A DNA stretch of 19,809 nucleotides, taken from assembly GCA_051657245.1 (NCBI GenBank), contig JBOFKI010000070.1:1-19809 (forward strand), written 5' to 3'. A model generated the notes under the pieces. The model ran no database searches and was not told the DNA's origin. It saw only the letters and a list, made by a program, of their open reading frames with translations. Positions within the stretch are counted from its first letter, which is position 1; each line of letters starts with the position of its first letter. Of the stretch, positions 1-7,191 are shown in pieces. Position numbers and translations under genes: made by a program. The DNA is from JBOFFI01 sp051657245. GTDB taxonomy: Bacteria; Pseudomonadota; Alphaproteobacteria; Holosporales; JBOFFI01.

Positions 1-158
1 ACGCCTTGAATGCCCTGCTGTGTGCTGTGGGGCGCAATTTAAGGATGATCTTGAGAAAGATTTTATTCTTTTTGATGCTTTTAATCGCCATCGCTCTGCA
101 CCTACCCAAGCTGGATACCCGAACACTTTCGACCTCACCACGACCCTAAACCCTTTCT

Positions 159-291
159 TCAGGGGCGACTACTTAACCTCCCTATTCGCCTGACCTCAAC
201 CCAATCGAGCGCAAAGGGGCGAGAGGCAAAGTCCATCCGGCGAAAGTTTCAAGGTGATATCAAAAAACTGTTTAAAGACGTATGTTTATAA
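159..291 (+). mobile_element. Decayed 3' end of an IS630-family transposase
   Basis: In one frame (from about 159) the translation reads SGATT, a stop, then PPYSPDLNPIE, which is the hallmark last-acidic-residue block of IS630/Tc1-type DDE transposases. After one extra base near 225 the next frame continues AKSIRRKFQ...KKLFKD to a stop at 289-291, matching the usual C-terminus. An in-frame stop, a frameshift and loss of the conserved Trp after the Glu block (tgg to ggg) show that it is dead. The first catalytic motifs are not visible upstream, and bases 1-158 hold nothing else I recognise. It lies just downstream of tldD (opposite strand). Family assignment rests on motifs only. Confidence 0.72.
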
Positions 292-312
292 TAATTTTAT
301 GTCGCTTTGGCC

Positions 313-1812
313 TTACCCATTAGTCCCACCAACGATAAGAGAAGAAACAAGTAAGCTGGGTTGCCCAATACCCACCACAACGCTTTGACCAGCTTTTCCG
401 CAGAATCCTGCGCTTGGATCAAATTTTAAATCATTTCCAACCATGCGAATTTTTTTCATGGCTTCAGGTCCGTTTCCTGTAAGGGTCAGGCCTTTAATAG
501 GTTGTCCCAATTTCCCGTTTTCGATTTTATAGGCCTCTGCTGCTGAAAACACAAAATTTCCTGAAACAATATCCACCTGCCCGCTGTGAAAGTCCACCGC
601 ATAGATGCCGTTTTTAACCTCTCGAAACATGTCTTCAAGGCAACTTTTTCCCGCTAACATATAGGTGTTCGTCATGCGAGGCATGGGCATGTGGGCATAG
701 CTCTGGCGCCTCCCATTCCCTGTAGAAGCTTTGCCCATCAAACGTCCGCTCAAGCGGTCACATAGATGACCAACCATCATGCCATCTTCGATAAGGGTGG
801 TTGGTTGGGTGGGGGTTCCTTCATCATCAAAACTCAGCGTACCAGGGGCTTGCTGTCCTTGCCAAATGAGGCTTCCATCATCAATAACCGTCACACCTTT
901 GGCTGCAACCTGTTTGCCCATTTGATCGGAAAAAATGGAGTGACCTTTCCGGTTAAAATCAGCCTCAAACCCGTGCCCCACCGCTTCATGAAGGAGGACT
1001 CCCGGCGTTCCACAACCCAATACAACAGGCATTTCTCCGGCAGGAGCTGAAACCGCTTCTAGAGACAATAAGGCGCGCCGCAAGGCTTCTTGAACATACC
1101 CTTGCCAAGTTTCTTTTTCTAAAAAATGTTCTAAAGCATAATTGCCCCCAACCCGCAGCGTTCCTTTTTCTTTGCGTCCCCCCTTGGAAACAACGACACT
1201 TAAAGTCAATAAACCCAAGGAGCGCAAATCAAAGCGTTGCTGCGCTTCCAGACGCGCCAAACAGATCCATTGCCACCCATGGGAAAGCCCTAGGGTGACT
1301 TGGGTTACCAGGGGCGAGAGTTGCCTTGCATAGGCATCCATCTCTTGGAGTAAGCCCACCCTAGCTTCAAAAGCTTCCTGGCCTGCTTGCCCCTGTTTTT
1401 GAGCCTCTGGAGGAAGGGATGTTCCTATAAAGCGTTGAAGGGGTGGAAGCGCAAGGCTAGAAGATGTTTGCTCCCCTTTTTTGAAGGCGAGGGTTTGGGC
1501 TGCACGATTCATAGCATCTTCAGAGACTTCAGAACTATGGGCGTAAAATGTGGCTTCATCGTGAATTGAACGCAAGCCAAATCCCTGGGAAGCTTGGGAA
1601 GAAACGTCTTTCACTTTGCCATCATCCAAAAGCAGGCTTTGGGATTGGCGTTTTTCCAAAAAAAACTCTCCGTCATCCGCGCCCTGCATGGCTTGCTTGA
1701 GGGATTGTTCAATTTTTTCAAAGGACAGGAGGGGGAACCAACCTTGGGCGTAGGACCTCAGGGTATCTTGGCGCCCAGAGGCTTCAACCTCAACAACAGG
1801 GTTTTGCTGCAT
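313..1812 (-). CDS. tldD: TldD/PmbA-family metalloprotease TldD
   Basis: A 499-residue protein of normal TldD length. TldD and its partner TldE/PmbA form a cytoplasmic Zn-dependent heterodimeric protease that degrades unfolded peptides and matures some modified peptides; TldD carries the active site. The zinc motif HEAVGH is present at residues 275-280, followed by GFEADFNRKG, and the third ligand Cys in the C-terminal GFCGKAGQ segment is residue 471. The start ATG follows a purine-rich stretch (AAAGGAAATAGAGAAG). It is last in the rpsB-tsf-pyrH-frr run, 56 bases after frr, where many alphaproteobacteria instead carry uppS-cdsA. No tldE is seen in this window. Function is secure from motifs; the peptide substrate is unknown. 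Confidence 0.95.
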   Translation of the reverse strand: MQQNPVVEVEASGRQDTLRSYAQGWFPLLSFEKIEQSLKQAMQGADDGEFFLEKRQSQSLLLDDGKVKDVSSQASQGFGLRSIHDEATFYAHSSEVSEDAMNRAAQTLAFKKGEQTSSSLALPPLQRFIGTSLPPEAQKQGQAGQEAFEARVGLLQEMDAYARQLSPLVTQVTLGLSHGWQWICLARLEAQQRFDLRSLGLLTLSVVVSKGGRKEKGTLRVGGNYALEHFLEKETWQGYVQEALRRALLSLEAVSAPAGEMPVVLGCGTPGVLLHEAVGHGFEADFNRKGHSIFSDQMGKQVAAKGVTVIDDGSLIWQGQQAPGTLSFDDEGTPTQPTTLIEDGMMVGHLCDRLSGRLMGKASTGNGRRQSYAHMPMPRMTNTYMLAGKSCLEDMFREVKNGIYAVDFHSGQVDIVSGNFVFSAAEAYKIENGKLGQPIKGLTLTGNGPEAMKKIRMVGNDLKFDPSAGFCGKAGQSVVVGIGQPSLLVSSLIVGGTNG

Positions 1813-1836
1813 CTTCTCTATTTCCTTTCTTTTTGC

Positions 1837-1870
1837 AACTCACCCCCATCCTTTTTAAGTTTGGTGAGTT
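1837..1870 (-). promoter_or_regulatory. Stem-loop between frr and tldD
   Basis: Perfect 8-bp inverted repeat AACTCACC / GGTGAGTT (arms 1837-1844 and 1863-1870) with an 18-base loop. It overlaps the frr stop codon and lies just upstream of the tldD ribosome-binding region on the minus strand. No T-run follows in the direction of transcription, so it is not a standard intrinsic terminator. It could be an mRNA processing or stability element, or could damp tldD translation; that role is inference. Confidence 0.45.
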
Positions 1871-2426
1871 AGATATGGGAGATATCTTTCTCTTTTACCG
1901 CTAAAATTTGGTCAATCTTCCCGATAAACTCATCTGTCAAGGTCTGGATTTCATCTGAAACCCGCCGGATTTGGTCTTCCGAGAGGATCTTATCTTTTTC
2001 CATTTTCTTAAGCTGATCCATGCCGTCCCGTCGAACACCTCGCACTGCTATCCGCGCATTTTCAGCATATTTACCCGCAAGCTTAACTAATTCTTGACGC
2101 CGATCTTGGGTTAGCTCAGGCAACGGCACACGAACGAGATTACCATCTGCAGACGGGTTTACGCCCAAATTTGCATCTCGGATTGCTTTTTCCACCGCTT
2201 TCACGAGGTTGCTGTCCCACACTTGAACAGTCAGCAAGCGGGGTTCTGGAACGTTTATATTGCCTACTTGTTGAAGCGGGGTAGACGAACCATAGGCCTC
2301 CACCATAATGGGGTCAAGAAAATTGGGGGAAGCACGGCCTGTGCGCAACCCTCCTAATTCTTTAGCGAATACGTCATAGGCGCTTGTCATGCGCTTTCTT
2401 AAATCTGTTTTTAATGCTTCGTGCAC
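1869..2426 (-). CDS. frr: Ribosome recycling factor
   Basis: RRF splits post-termination ribosomes together with EF-G. I choose the GTG at 2426 (protein begins (M)HEALKTDLRKRM) rather than an upstream ATG. It gives the canonical 185 residues, the upstream 24 residues are unlike RRF, and AGGAG sits 7 bases before this GTG. Conserved blocks are visible: ELGGLRTGRASP near the N-terminus, the PLPELTQDRRQELVK segment, VRGVRRDG, and the C-terminal IQTLTDEFIGKID helix. It starts 19 bases after pyrH, an order (tsf-pyrH-frr) that is widely conserved. The non-ATG start may lower its translation somewhat. Confidence 0.97.
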   Translation of the reverse strand: MHEALKTDLRKRMTSAYDVFAKELGGLRTGRASPNFLDPIMVEAYGSSTPLQQVGNINVPEPRLLTVQVWDSNLVKAVEKAIRDANLGVNPSADGNLVRVPLPELTQDRRQELVKLAGKYAENARIAVRGVRRDGMDQLKKMEKDKILSEDQIRRVSDEIQTLTDEFIGKIDQILAVKEKDISHI

Positions 2427-2445
2427 CCTGAAACTCCTTTTAAAT

Positions 2446-3183
2446 TTATGAAACCCAGCTAAAGCGGGCCTTCCCTTCCCAAAGATTTTGCAAAGCATGT
2501 TCTGATTGTAAAGAAAAAACAGCTAAGGGCAACTGATTTTCTTGGGCCAGGGTAATGGCTGTCAAATCCATCACCTGCAGCTTCTGGGCTAGGATATCCT
2601 GGTAAGAGAGAGAGGGATAAAAAACAGCAGCTGCCTCTTGTTGAGGATCAGCGCTATAAATGCCGTCTACTTGGGTTCCCTTGAGAAGCACGTCACACTC
2701 GGTTTCAATGGCTCTCAAAGCTGCGCCTGTGTCCGTTGTAAAATAAGGGTTTCCTGTCCCGCCAGCAAAAATGACAACCTGCTTTTGGGCCAATAAACGG
2801 AGAGCTTTTGGAATGCAAACCGGCTCCACTACGGAAGGGATCTCCAAAGCGGACATCAGGGTAACACAAACCCCTGCCGCTTCAAAAATATCCCGTAAAG
2901 CAAGACCATTCAAAACGGTCGCCACCATGCCCATATGGTCAGCTGTCGTTCGCCGGATGCTATCTTCAGCTGTTCTCCCACGGAAGAAATTTCCGCCTCC
3001 TACCACTAGGCAAACCTCAAGCCCCTTATCCTGCAAGAATCTTATCTGCCCTCCAAGGCCTTGAAGGGTCTTTTCATCAAGACCCGAGGCTTTCCCGCCT
3101 GCGAGGGCTTCGCCCGAAAGTTTTAATAAAACCCGGGCACCTGGCTTGATAAGCGACGAAAACAAGGGACCTTCCGTTTGCAT
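2446..3183 (-). CDS. pyrH: Uridylate (UMP) kinase
   Basis: A 245-residue amino-acid-kinase-fold protein. PyrH phosphorylates UMP to UDP, the committed step to UTP/CTP, and is a cytoplasmic hexamer regulated by GTP and UTP in most bacteria. Signature segments are VLLKLSGEAL (N-terminal phosphate-binding region), VVGGGNFFRGR, TADHMGMVATVLNGLAL, FAGGTGNPYFTTDTGAALRA and the KGTQVDGIYSADP block. The first 12 residues are slightly longer than usual but ATG 3183 is the only sensible start. It lies between tsf and frr with short gaps, so it is probably co-transcribed from the rpsB promoter. Confidence 0.97.
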   Translation of the reverse strand: MQTEGPLFSSLIKPGARVLLKLSGEALAGGKASGLDEKTLQGLGGQIRFLQDKGLEVCLVVGGGNFFRGRTAEDSIRRTTADHMGMVATVLNGLALRDIFEAAGVCVTLMSALEIPSVVEPVCIPKALRLLAQKQVVIFAGGTGNPYFTTDTGAALRAIETECDVLLKGTQVDGIYSADPQQEAAAVFYPSLSYQDILAQKLQVMDLTAITLAQENQLPLAVFSLQSEHALQNLWEGKARFSWVS

Positions 3184-3203
3184 CCAAAAGCTCTCCCGCT
3201 TTG

Positions 3204-4133
3204 TTATTTAAGCTGGGCTTGCACTTCTTCAGCAAAATTAGACTCAGCTTTTTCAAGCCCTTCCCCAAGGTTGAAGCGATGAAAGCCTGTCAGGGTTACG
3301 GGATGCCCGAAAGTCTTAGAAGCTTCCTCTAACACCTGGGTAATCTTCCGCTTACCATCCACCACAAAAATCTGCTCTTCCAGCACGACTTCCTCGTAAT
3401 ATTTACGGATACGCCCTTCTACCATCTTCTCTATGACGTCCGCAGGCCTTCCTGTGGACTGGGCTTGTTCCATCAATACATCCCGCTCACGCTGAAGGGA
3501 AGCCGCATCCACCTCGGCAATTTTAAGGAACGTTGGGCTTGCAGCGGCCACGTGCATAGCAATCTGACGCGCAAGGGATTCCAATTGATCTTTAGGTGCT
3601 TCAGAGGTAAGGGCCACCAAAACGCCTATCCTCCCCAAAATATTGGGAACCGTTGCAGCATGGACGTAAGAAACCACAACACCCTTGTCAACCGAAAGGG
3701 TCGCCAACCGGCGCAGGGTCATGTTCTCGCCGATGGTGGCAATCAAGTGCGTTAAAGCGTCTTGTACCGAGCCACCTGAGGCAGAAAGCGTTTGGGTAGG
3801 GAGTTTTTCAAGGCTATCAATCCGATTTTTAAGGGCAACCGAGGCAAGCTCCTGCACAAAATTTTGGAAAAGCTCATTCCGGCTTACAAAATCTGTTTCC
3901 GCATTCACTTCTAAAACCACCCCGAAAGACCCTTCCGTGAGTGCCGCCACAAGCCCCTCCGTTGCCACCCGATCTGCTTTTTTTGCAGCCATAGCCAAGC
4001 CTTTTTTGCGCAACCAATCGACGGCTTGTTCCAAGTCACCAGCTGCTTCTGTGAGGGCTTTTTTACAATCCATCATGCCCGCGCCTGTTTTTTCACGCAG
4101 AGACTTAATCAACTCCATCGAAATTTCTGACAT
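3204..4133 (-). CDS. tsf: Translation elongation factor Ts
   Basis: EF-Ts is the nucleotide exchange factor for EF-Tu. The chosen start (ATG at 4133, protein MSEISMELIKSLREKTGAG) gives 309 residues and matches family N-termini; an in-frame ATG 30 bases further upstream would add a basic stretch not typical of EF-Ts. The N-terminal UBA-like module with GAGMMDCKKAL and the EF-Tu-contacting TDFVSRN block are intact, with TDFV at residues 80-83 as in E. coli. The dimerisation core follows, and the C-terminus has the usual short amphipathic helix. It follows rpsB by 63 bases in the standard order. Confidence 0.97.
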   Translation of the reverse strand: MSEISMELIKSLREKTGAGMMDCKKALTEAAGDLEQAVDWLRKKGLAMAAKKADRVATEGLVAALTEGSFGVVLEVNAETDFVSRNELFQNFVQELASVALKNRIDSLEKLPTQTLSASGGSVQDALTHLIATIGENMTLRRLATLSVDKGVVVSYVHAATVPNILGRIGVLVALTSEAPKDQLESLARQIAMHVAAASPTFLKIAEVDAASLQRERDVLMEQAQSTGRPADVIEKMVEGRIRKYYEEVVLEEQIFVVDGKRKITQVLEEASKTFGHPVTLTGFHRFNLGEGLEKAESNFAEEVQAQLK

Positions 4134-4196
4134 AACTCTGTTTCTCTTCCTTTTAAATATCACTGTTGAGGTCGCAATGGTTACGCAATCTCTCCA

Positions 4197-5036
4197 CTAA
4201 GCAGGCTCAGCAGGAGAAACAGCTGTTGCTTCTTCCCCAATCAATTCTTTAGTAAGCCCTTCATCCTTGGACAATACAGCTGCAATAGCATCAGCAGCCA
4301 CAGAAGATTCCGTTGCTGCATTGACATCAATGCCCGCCGTCCGCATCTCTTTTTGAAGGCCTTCCAAAACGGCACCAGCTACCAACGTGCAATACAATTC
4401 GATAGCGCGCGAAGCATCATCGTTGCCGGGGATGGGAAAATCAATGCCATCGGGGTCTGAGTTTGTATCGACAATGGCAATCACAGGTATGTTAAGCTTG
4501 CGAGCCTCTTTAATGGCAATTGCCTCTTTATTCGTGTCAATAACAAACAAGAGATCGGGCATTCCCCCCATGTCCTTGATACCGCCTAAAGAAAGTTCAA
4601 GCTTTTGGTAAACACGCATGAAAGAAAGTTGTTCTTTTTTGGTATAGGCCTTCACTTCACCTTTGTTGATTTTTTCTTGAAGCTCTTTAAGGCGCTTAAT
4701 AGAGCGTAACACGGTTTTCCAATTTGTGAGAGTGCCCCCTAACCAACGGTGATTGATATAATATTGGCCGCACTTCAATGCTGCTTCTTTAATCTTTTCA
4801 CTCGCTTGGCGCTTTGTCCCTACAAACAAAACCCGCCCTCCTTTGGAGACTGCCTCTTGAGCGGCGTGAAGGGATCTTCCCAACAGGTTATAGGTTTTCT
4901 TAGGGTGGATGATATGAATGCCACCTCGCTTACTGTGGATAAAGGGTTTCATCTTAGGGTTCAGACGACGGGCCGTATGACCAAAGTGAACCCCAGCTTC
5001 CAACAACTCCTCTATTTTAAAATTATAAACAGACAT
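4197..5036 (-). CDS. rpsB: 30S ribosomal protein S2
   Basis: S2 binds late in 30S assembly at the head-body junction. The start at 5036 (MSVYNFKIEELLEAGVHFGH) is preferred over an ATG 48 bases upstream because S2 proteins begin close to the LLEAGVHFGH motif. An AAGGAAG lies upstream at 5049-5055 on this strand with a rather long 12-base spacer. Other S2 blocks present: NPKMKPFI, RWLGGTLTN, DTNSDPDGIDFPIPGNDDASRAI. The product is 279 residues with an Ala/Glu-rich C-terminal extension, common in alphaproteobacteria. It is the first gene of the operon. Confidence 0.97.
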   Translation of the reverse strand: MSVYNFKIEELLEAGVHFGHTARRLNPKMKPFIHSKRGGIHIIHPKKTYNLLGRSLHAAQEAVSKGGRVLFVGTKRQASEKIKEAALKCGQYYINHRWLGGTLTNWKTVLRSIKRLKELQEKINKGEVKAYTKKEQLSFMRVYQKLELSLGGIKDMGGMPDLLFVIDTNKEAIAIKEARKLNIPVIAIVDTNSDPDGIDFPIPGNDDASRAIELYCTLVAGAVLEGLQKEMRTAGIDVNAATESSVAADAIAAVLSKDEGLTKELIGEEATAVSPAEPA

Positions 5037-5088
5037 TGGGTAATTATGCTTCCTTTTTTTTCCAGTTAAAACCGCCGCAACCATAAGA

Positions 5089-5123
5089 AGCCTTTCTTTT
5101 TAAAAGCCACTAGAAAAAAGGCT
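5089..5123 (-). promoter_or_regulatory. Stem-loop in the rpsB leader
   Basis: Inverted repeat AGCCTTT / AAAGGCT (5089-5095 and 5117-5123) in the predicted 5' untranslated region of the rpsB operon, about 50-85 bases before the S2 start. After one mismatch the arms can extend by a few A/T pairs. S2 is known to repress its own operon through leader structures in several bacteria. Whether this hairpin does so here is inference, since I do not recognise a named leader motif. Confidence 0.35.
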
Positions 5124-5167
5124 GCGTGAGACATTAAGATCCACAAATCATGAATCCTTACCCTCCA

Positions 5168-5196
5168 CTTATAGCGAACCCTTTCTGCTTGCGCAA
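5168..5196 (-). promoter_or_regulatory. Sigma70-type promoter of the rpsB-tsf-pyrH-frr-tldD operon
   Basis: On the minus strand, TTGCGC (5191-5196) and TATAAG (5168-5173) are separated by exactly 17 bases. The -10 matches consensus at five of six positions and the -35 has the strong TTG half preceded by C, as often seen in alphaproteobacteria. Transcription would start near 5161, leaving a leader of about 125 nt before rpsB. The site lies inside a spurious minus-strand reading frame at 5066-5353, which argues against that frame being a gene. Confidence 0.6.
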
Positions 5197-5375
5197 GAGC
5201 CAAGTGCCAGCTGTACAGGTTCATAACATATGAGGCTGTGCGTCTTCCAGGAGAATTGGCAAATCGTCTGGAGTCTATTTTAAAACGCAACTTGCCAACA
5301 GTTACGTTAGTTTCCACCAGCCTTAACACCGATATTTTTTCCGCCTGGGTCATCCAAGTAATTTTGCCAAAATAG

Positions 5376-5558
5376 CATGTCTCGTGCGTCGTGGTTCTCG
5401 ATAACGCTGCGTTTCACAAAGGAACAGCCATGCAAATGCCACACAAGAGGCCGGGCAGCACCTTGCTTGACTTAGCATTTTACTCCCCGGTTTCAGCAAA
5501 ATTGCCTCCCAATGGGCGAGAGGCTGACGCCATTCGACAGAAATTCAAAGACCATTAA
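5376..5558 (+). mobile_element. Second decayed IS630-family transposase fragment
   Basis: In one frame the translation runs VVVLDNAAFHKGTAMQ, then LLDLAFYSP, and later ADAIRQKFKDH before a stop at 5556-5558. DNAAFHK is the second catalytic Asp block of IS630-type DDE transposases and YSP begins the final Glu block. Between them, about two bases are missing, so the DFNKIE-QWA part is read out of frame (FSKIA-SQWA is visible in the neighbouring frame around 5492-5517). An in-frame stop at 5373 cuts it off upstream. It is a fossil. It shares the 11-mer GGGCGAGAGGC with the remnant near 216-226, and both point the same way on either side of the rpsB-tldD operon. Confidence 0.7.
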
Positions 5559-5814
5559 TCAACTTTCCCTAAAAATATGATAGAGGACCATTCGATAAGG
5601 GGTTAATTATAAAACGCGGTTCCAGCTTATACGAAATCTATCACCGCTGACACACGCCTAGCTCTATATCAGTCTGTAAAAAATATATCTCTTTTAGATA
5701 AAAATCAAAGTCTATCAAACTGCTACAGGATTCGTTTTTCATTCACTCATTCTTTATTTAACTTACATTCACTTTAGTTTTAGTTGTTTTTATTTGTAGA
5801 AAATAAAGGAATAA
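5559..5814. other. AT-rich gene-free region upstream of the orphan membrane protein
   Basis: No open reading frame of substance. It runs from the transposase fossil to the ATG at 5815/5818. A weak promoter candidate is TTCACT (5742-5747), 16 bases, TACATT (5764-5769) on the plus strand, matching consensus at four of six positions in each box. AT-rich tracts with a repeated TTTAGT-like word (about 5773-5784) follow. This is the likely control region of the downstream gene; I see no recognisable operator. Confidence 0.4.
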
Positions 5815-7191
5815 ATGATGTCAAAAAAAATAATATCTTCTTTGCTTATTGCAAGTTGTTGCCTCAATAGTCTGCCAGTTTATGCAGGTAAGGAGGGAAA
5901 TCCTTTTCGAGCTGAGCAAAAGCGAGAGAGAGAAATCCAATCAAATAAAGCCCGTTTTTCAGAAAAGCAAGAAAAGGAGTTTTTAAACCAAAGGCGCTCC
6001 AGTGTTTCTTGGCTTATAGACCCTGTGGCGTTCCTGCGGGGAATTATCCTCGTCTCTTTTTGGGGAGCAAGTACAGCAGCTCCACAGAATAGGTCTTGTG
6101 ATGCACACATGGGTTCTATCAATTTTTCTGATTCTCTCAAGGTCCGTGTAGATTCGAGACAAAACATACAAGGTGATTTCGGATCTTTAGGTCTACCTTC
6201 AGGTTGTCTTTATGATTTATCTCAGAACATAACTTCACTTAAAGGCTTGGAAAATGAGTTCAAAGATAAAGCAATGCAAAAAGCTTTTGACTGTATTGAA
6301 AGAAAGAACCTCACCATCTCTGAAAGGAAGAGTCTGATTTCTCCTACAGGAAAAATTTATTCTTTTTTTACGCTAGAACCCCATCTGAAGTTTAATCCTG
6401 TCGACCGAACTTTTAACTCTCATTTCGGTAGGACATATTTTGATGCCGAAGAATATAAAAATCTTGCAAAACGAAATTTTGGAGTATTTGGGATCTATAA
6501 TCAAAATTTTACAAGCTTTTACCTTCAATCCACAAATGCTAGCGCTCTCCTCCAAAGGATTGATGGAAACGCCCTTGGACAGACCCAGGATCTAGGTATG
6601 ATGGTCATGAGGGGGGACTGTTTTCTTAAAAATACCTCTTTAGCATCAGATGTTTCTTCCTCGCCTGAGTGTTTAAATTCAGATGTTACAAAAATGACTG
6701 GAATTGGGATTGGTGGAATTGCTGTAGGTGCTATAGCAACGGCTCTTTTAGTCAAAGCGTGCGGAAAGAAGGCTCCTCAATCGCCAAAATTGAGTTGTAA
6801 ATTTGAAAATGGCGCTTCTCCTAAGGTGAAAATTCTAATTTCAGATCCTACCCCTGCACCCGTGCCTGATAAGTGGAGCTGCGTTTTGAGTGAAAGGCAA
6901 AAAGGAATTTCTCATGCTCGTTTAATCGAAAGTTCAAGTTCCGAAGGCTCTGATTATGATTCGGGTCTCTCAGGGACAATACTTTCTGGAAATTCTGATC
7001 ATGACCAAGCTTACGTAGAGATGAACCCTGCGATACCGAAGAATCCAATTTATGAAGAAATAAAACCGGTAGTTTATGACACTCCCAAAAGCCCATCAGT
7101 TCCAATTAGGAAAGAACATGCGAACGTCACACCAGAGGAGATCCCTCTCTACTCTGTAGTGGGGAAAGCTCCGCCCTCTACAACACCCTAA
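5815..7191 (+). CDS. Orphan secreted/membrane protein with eukaryotic-like phosphotyrosine-motif tail (candidate host-targeted effector)
   Basis: 458 residues; no family recognised. Two adjacent ATGs exist; the second (5818) is better spaced (7 bases) from AAAGGA at 5805-5810. Residues 1-24 look like a Sec signal peptide (KK, hydrophobic core, VYA cleavage site); IASC at 12-15 could alternatively be a lipobox. A basic, Glu/Lys-rich stretch (25-61) is followed by a hydrophobic segment (about 66-88). The central region to 290 has Cys at 95, 131, 160, 269 and 286. A glycine-zipper membrane span lies at 295-314, with GIGIGGIAVGAIA. The 142-residue tail is Ser/Pro/acidic-rich and carries Y400VEM (PI3K SH2-type), Y413EEI in an EPIYA-like NPIYE (Src SH2-type), Y421DTP (Nck/Crk-type YDxP), Y446SVV in IPLYS, and PxxPxR at 427-432 (SH3 class II-type). 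The gene is visibly more AT-rich than its neighbours and adjoins transposon debris, suggesting acquisition. An effector role is inference; an ordinary envelope protein is the alternative. Confidence 0.85.
   Translation: MMSKKIISSLLIASCCLNSLPVYAGKEGNPFRAEQKREREIQSNKARFSEKQEKEFLNQRRSSVSWLIDPVAFLRGIILVSFWGASTAAPQNRSCDAHMGSINFSDSLKVRVDSRQNIQGDFGSLGLPSGCLYDLSQNITSLKGLENEFKDKAMQKAFDCIERKNLTISERKSLISPTGKIYSFFTLEPHLKFNPVDRTFNSHFGRTYFDAEEYKNLAKRNFGVFGIYNQNFTSFYLQSTNASALLQRIDGNALGQTQDLGMMVMRGDCFLKNTSLASDVSSSPECLNSDVTKMTGIGIGGIAVGAIATALLVKACGKKAPQSPKLSCKFENGASPKVKILISDPTPAPVPDKWSCVLSERQKGISHARLIESSSSEGSDYDSGLSGTILSGNSDHDQAYVEMNPAIPKNPIYEEIKPVVYDTPKSPSVPIRKEHANVTPEEIPLYSVVGKAPPSTTP

Noticed and set aside
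3685..4200. 171-codon plus-strand ORF opposite tsf
   Set aside because: Antisense shadow of tsf; composition follows the complementary codons of EF-Ts and no start signal is present.
5066..5353. Minus-strand 95-codon reading frame (MTQAEKISVLRLVE...) upstream of rpsB
   Set aside because: It overlaps the rpsB promoter, leader and start, has no recognisable Shine-Dalgarno or domain, and abuts transposase debris. Its first 30 residues faintly recall IS3-type helix-turn-helix starts, so it may be a dead fragment, but the evidence is too weak to call.
6955..6975. DSGLSG in the orphan protein tail as a beta-TrCP phosphodegron (DSGxxS)
   Set aside because: The second required Ser is at the wrong place (Gly occupies it), so the consensus is not met.
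7006..7160. ITIM motifs (I/V/L-x-Y-x-x-L/V) in the tail
   Set aside because: Pro occupies position -2 at Y413 and at Y446, and Y421 has Pro at +3, so none fits the ITIM consensus fully.
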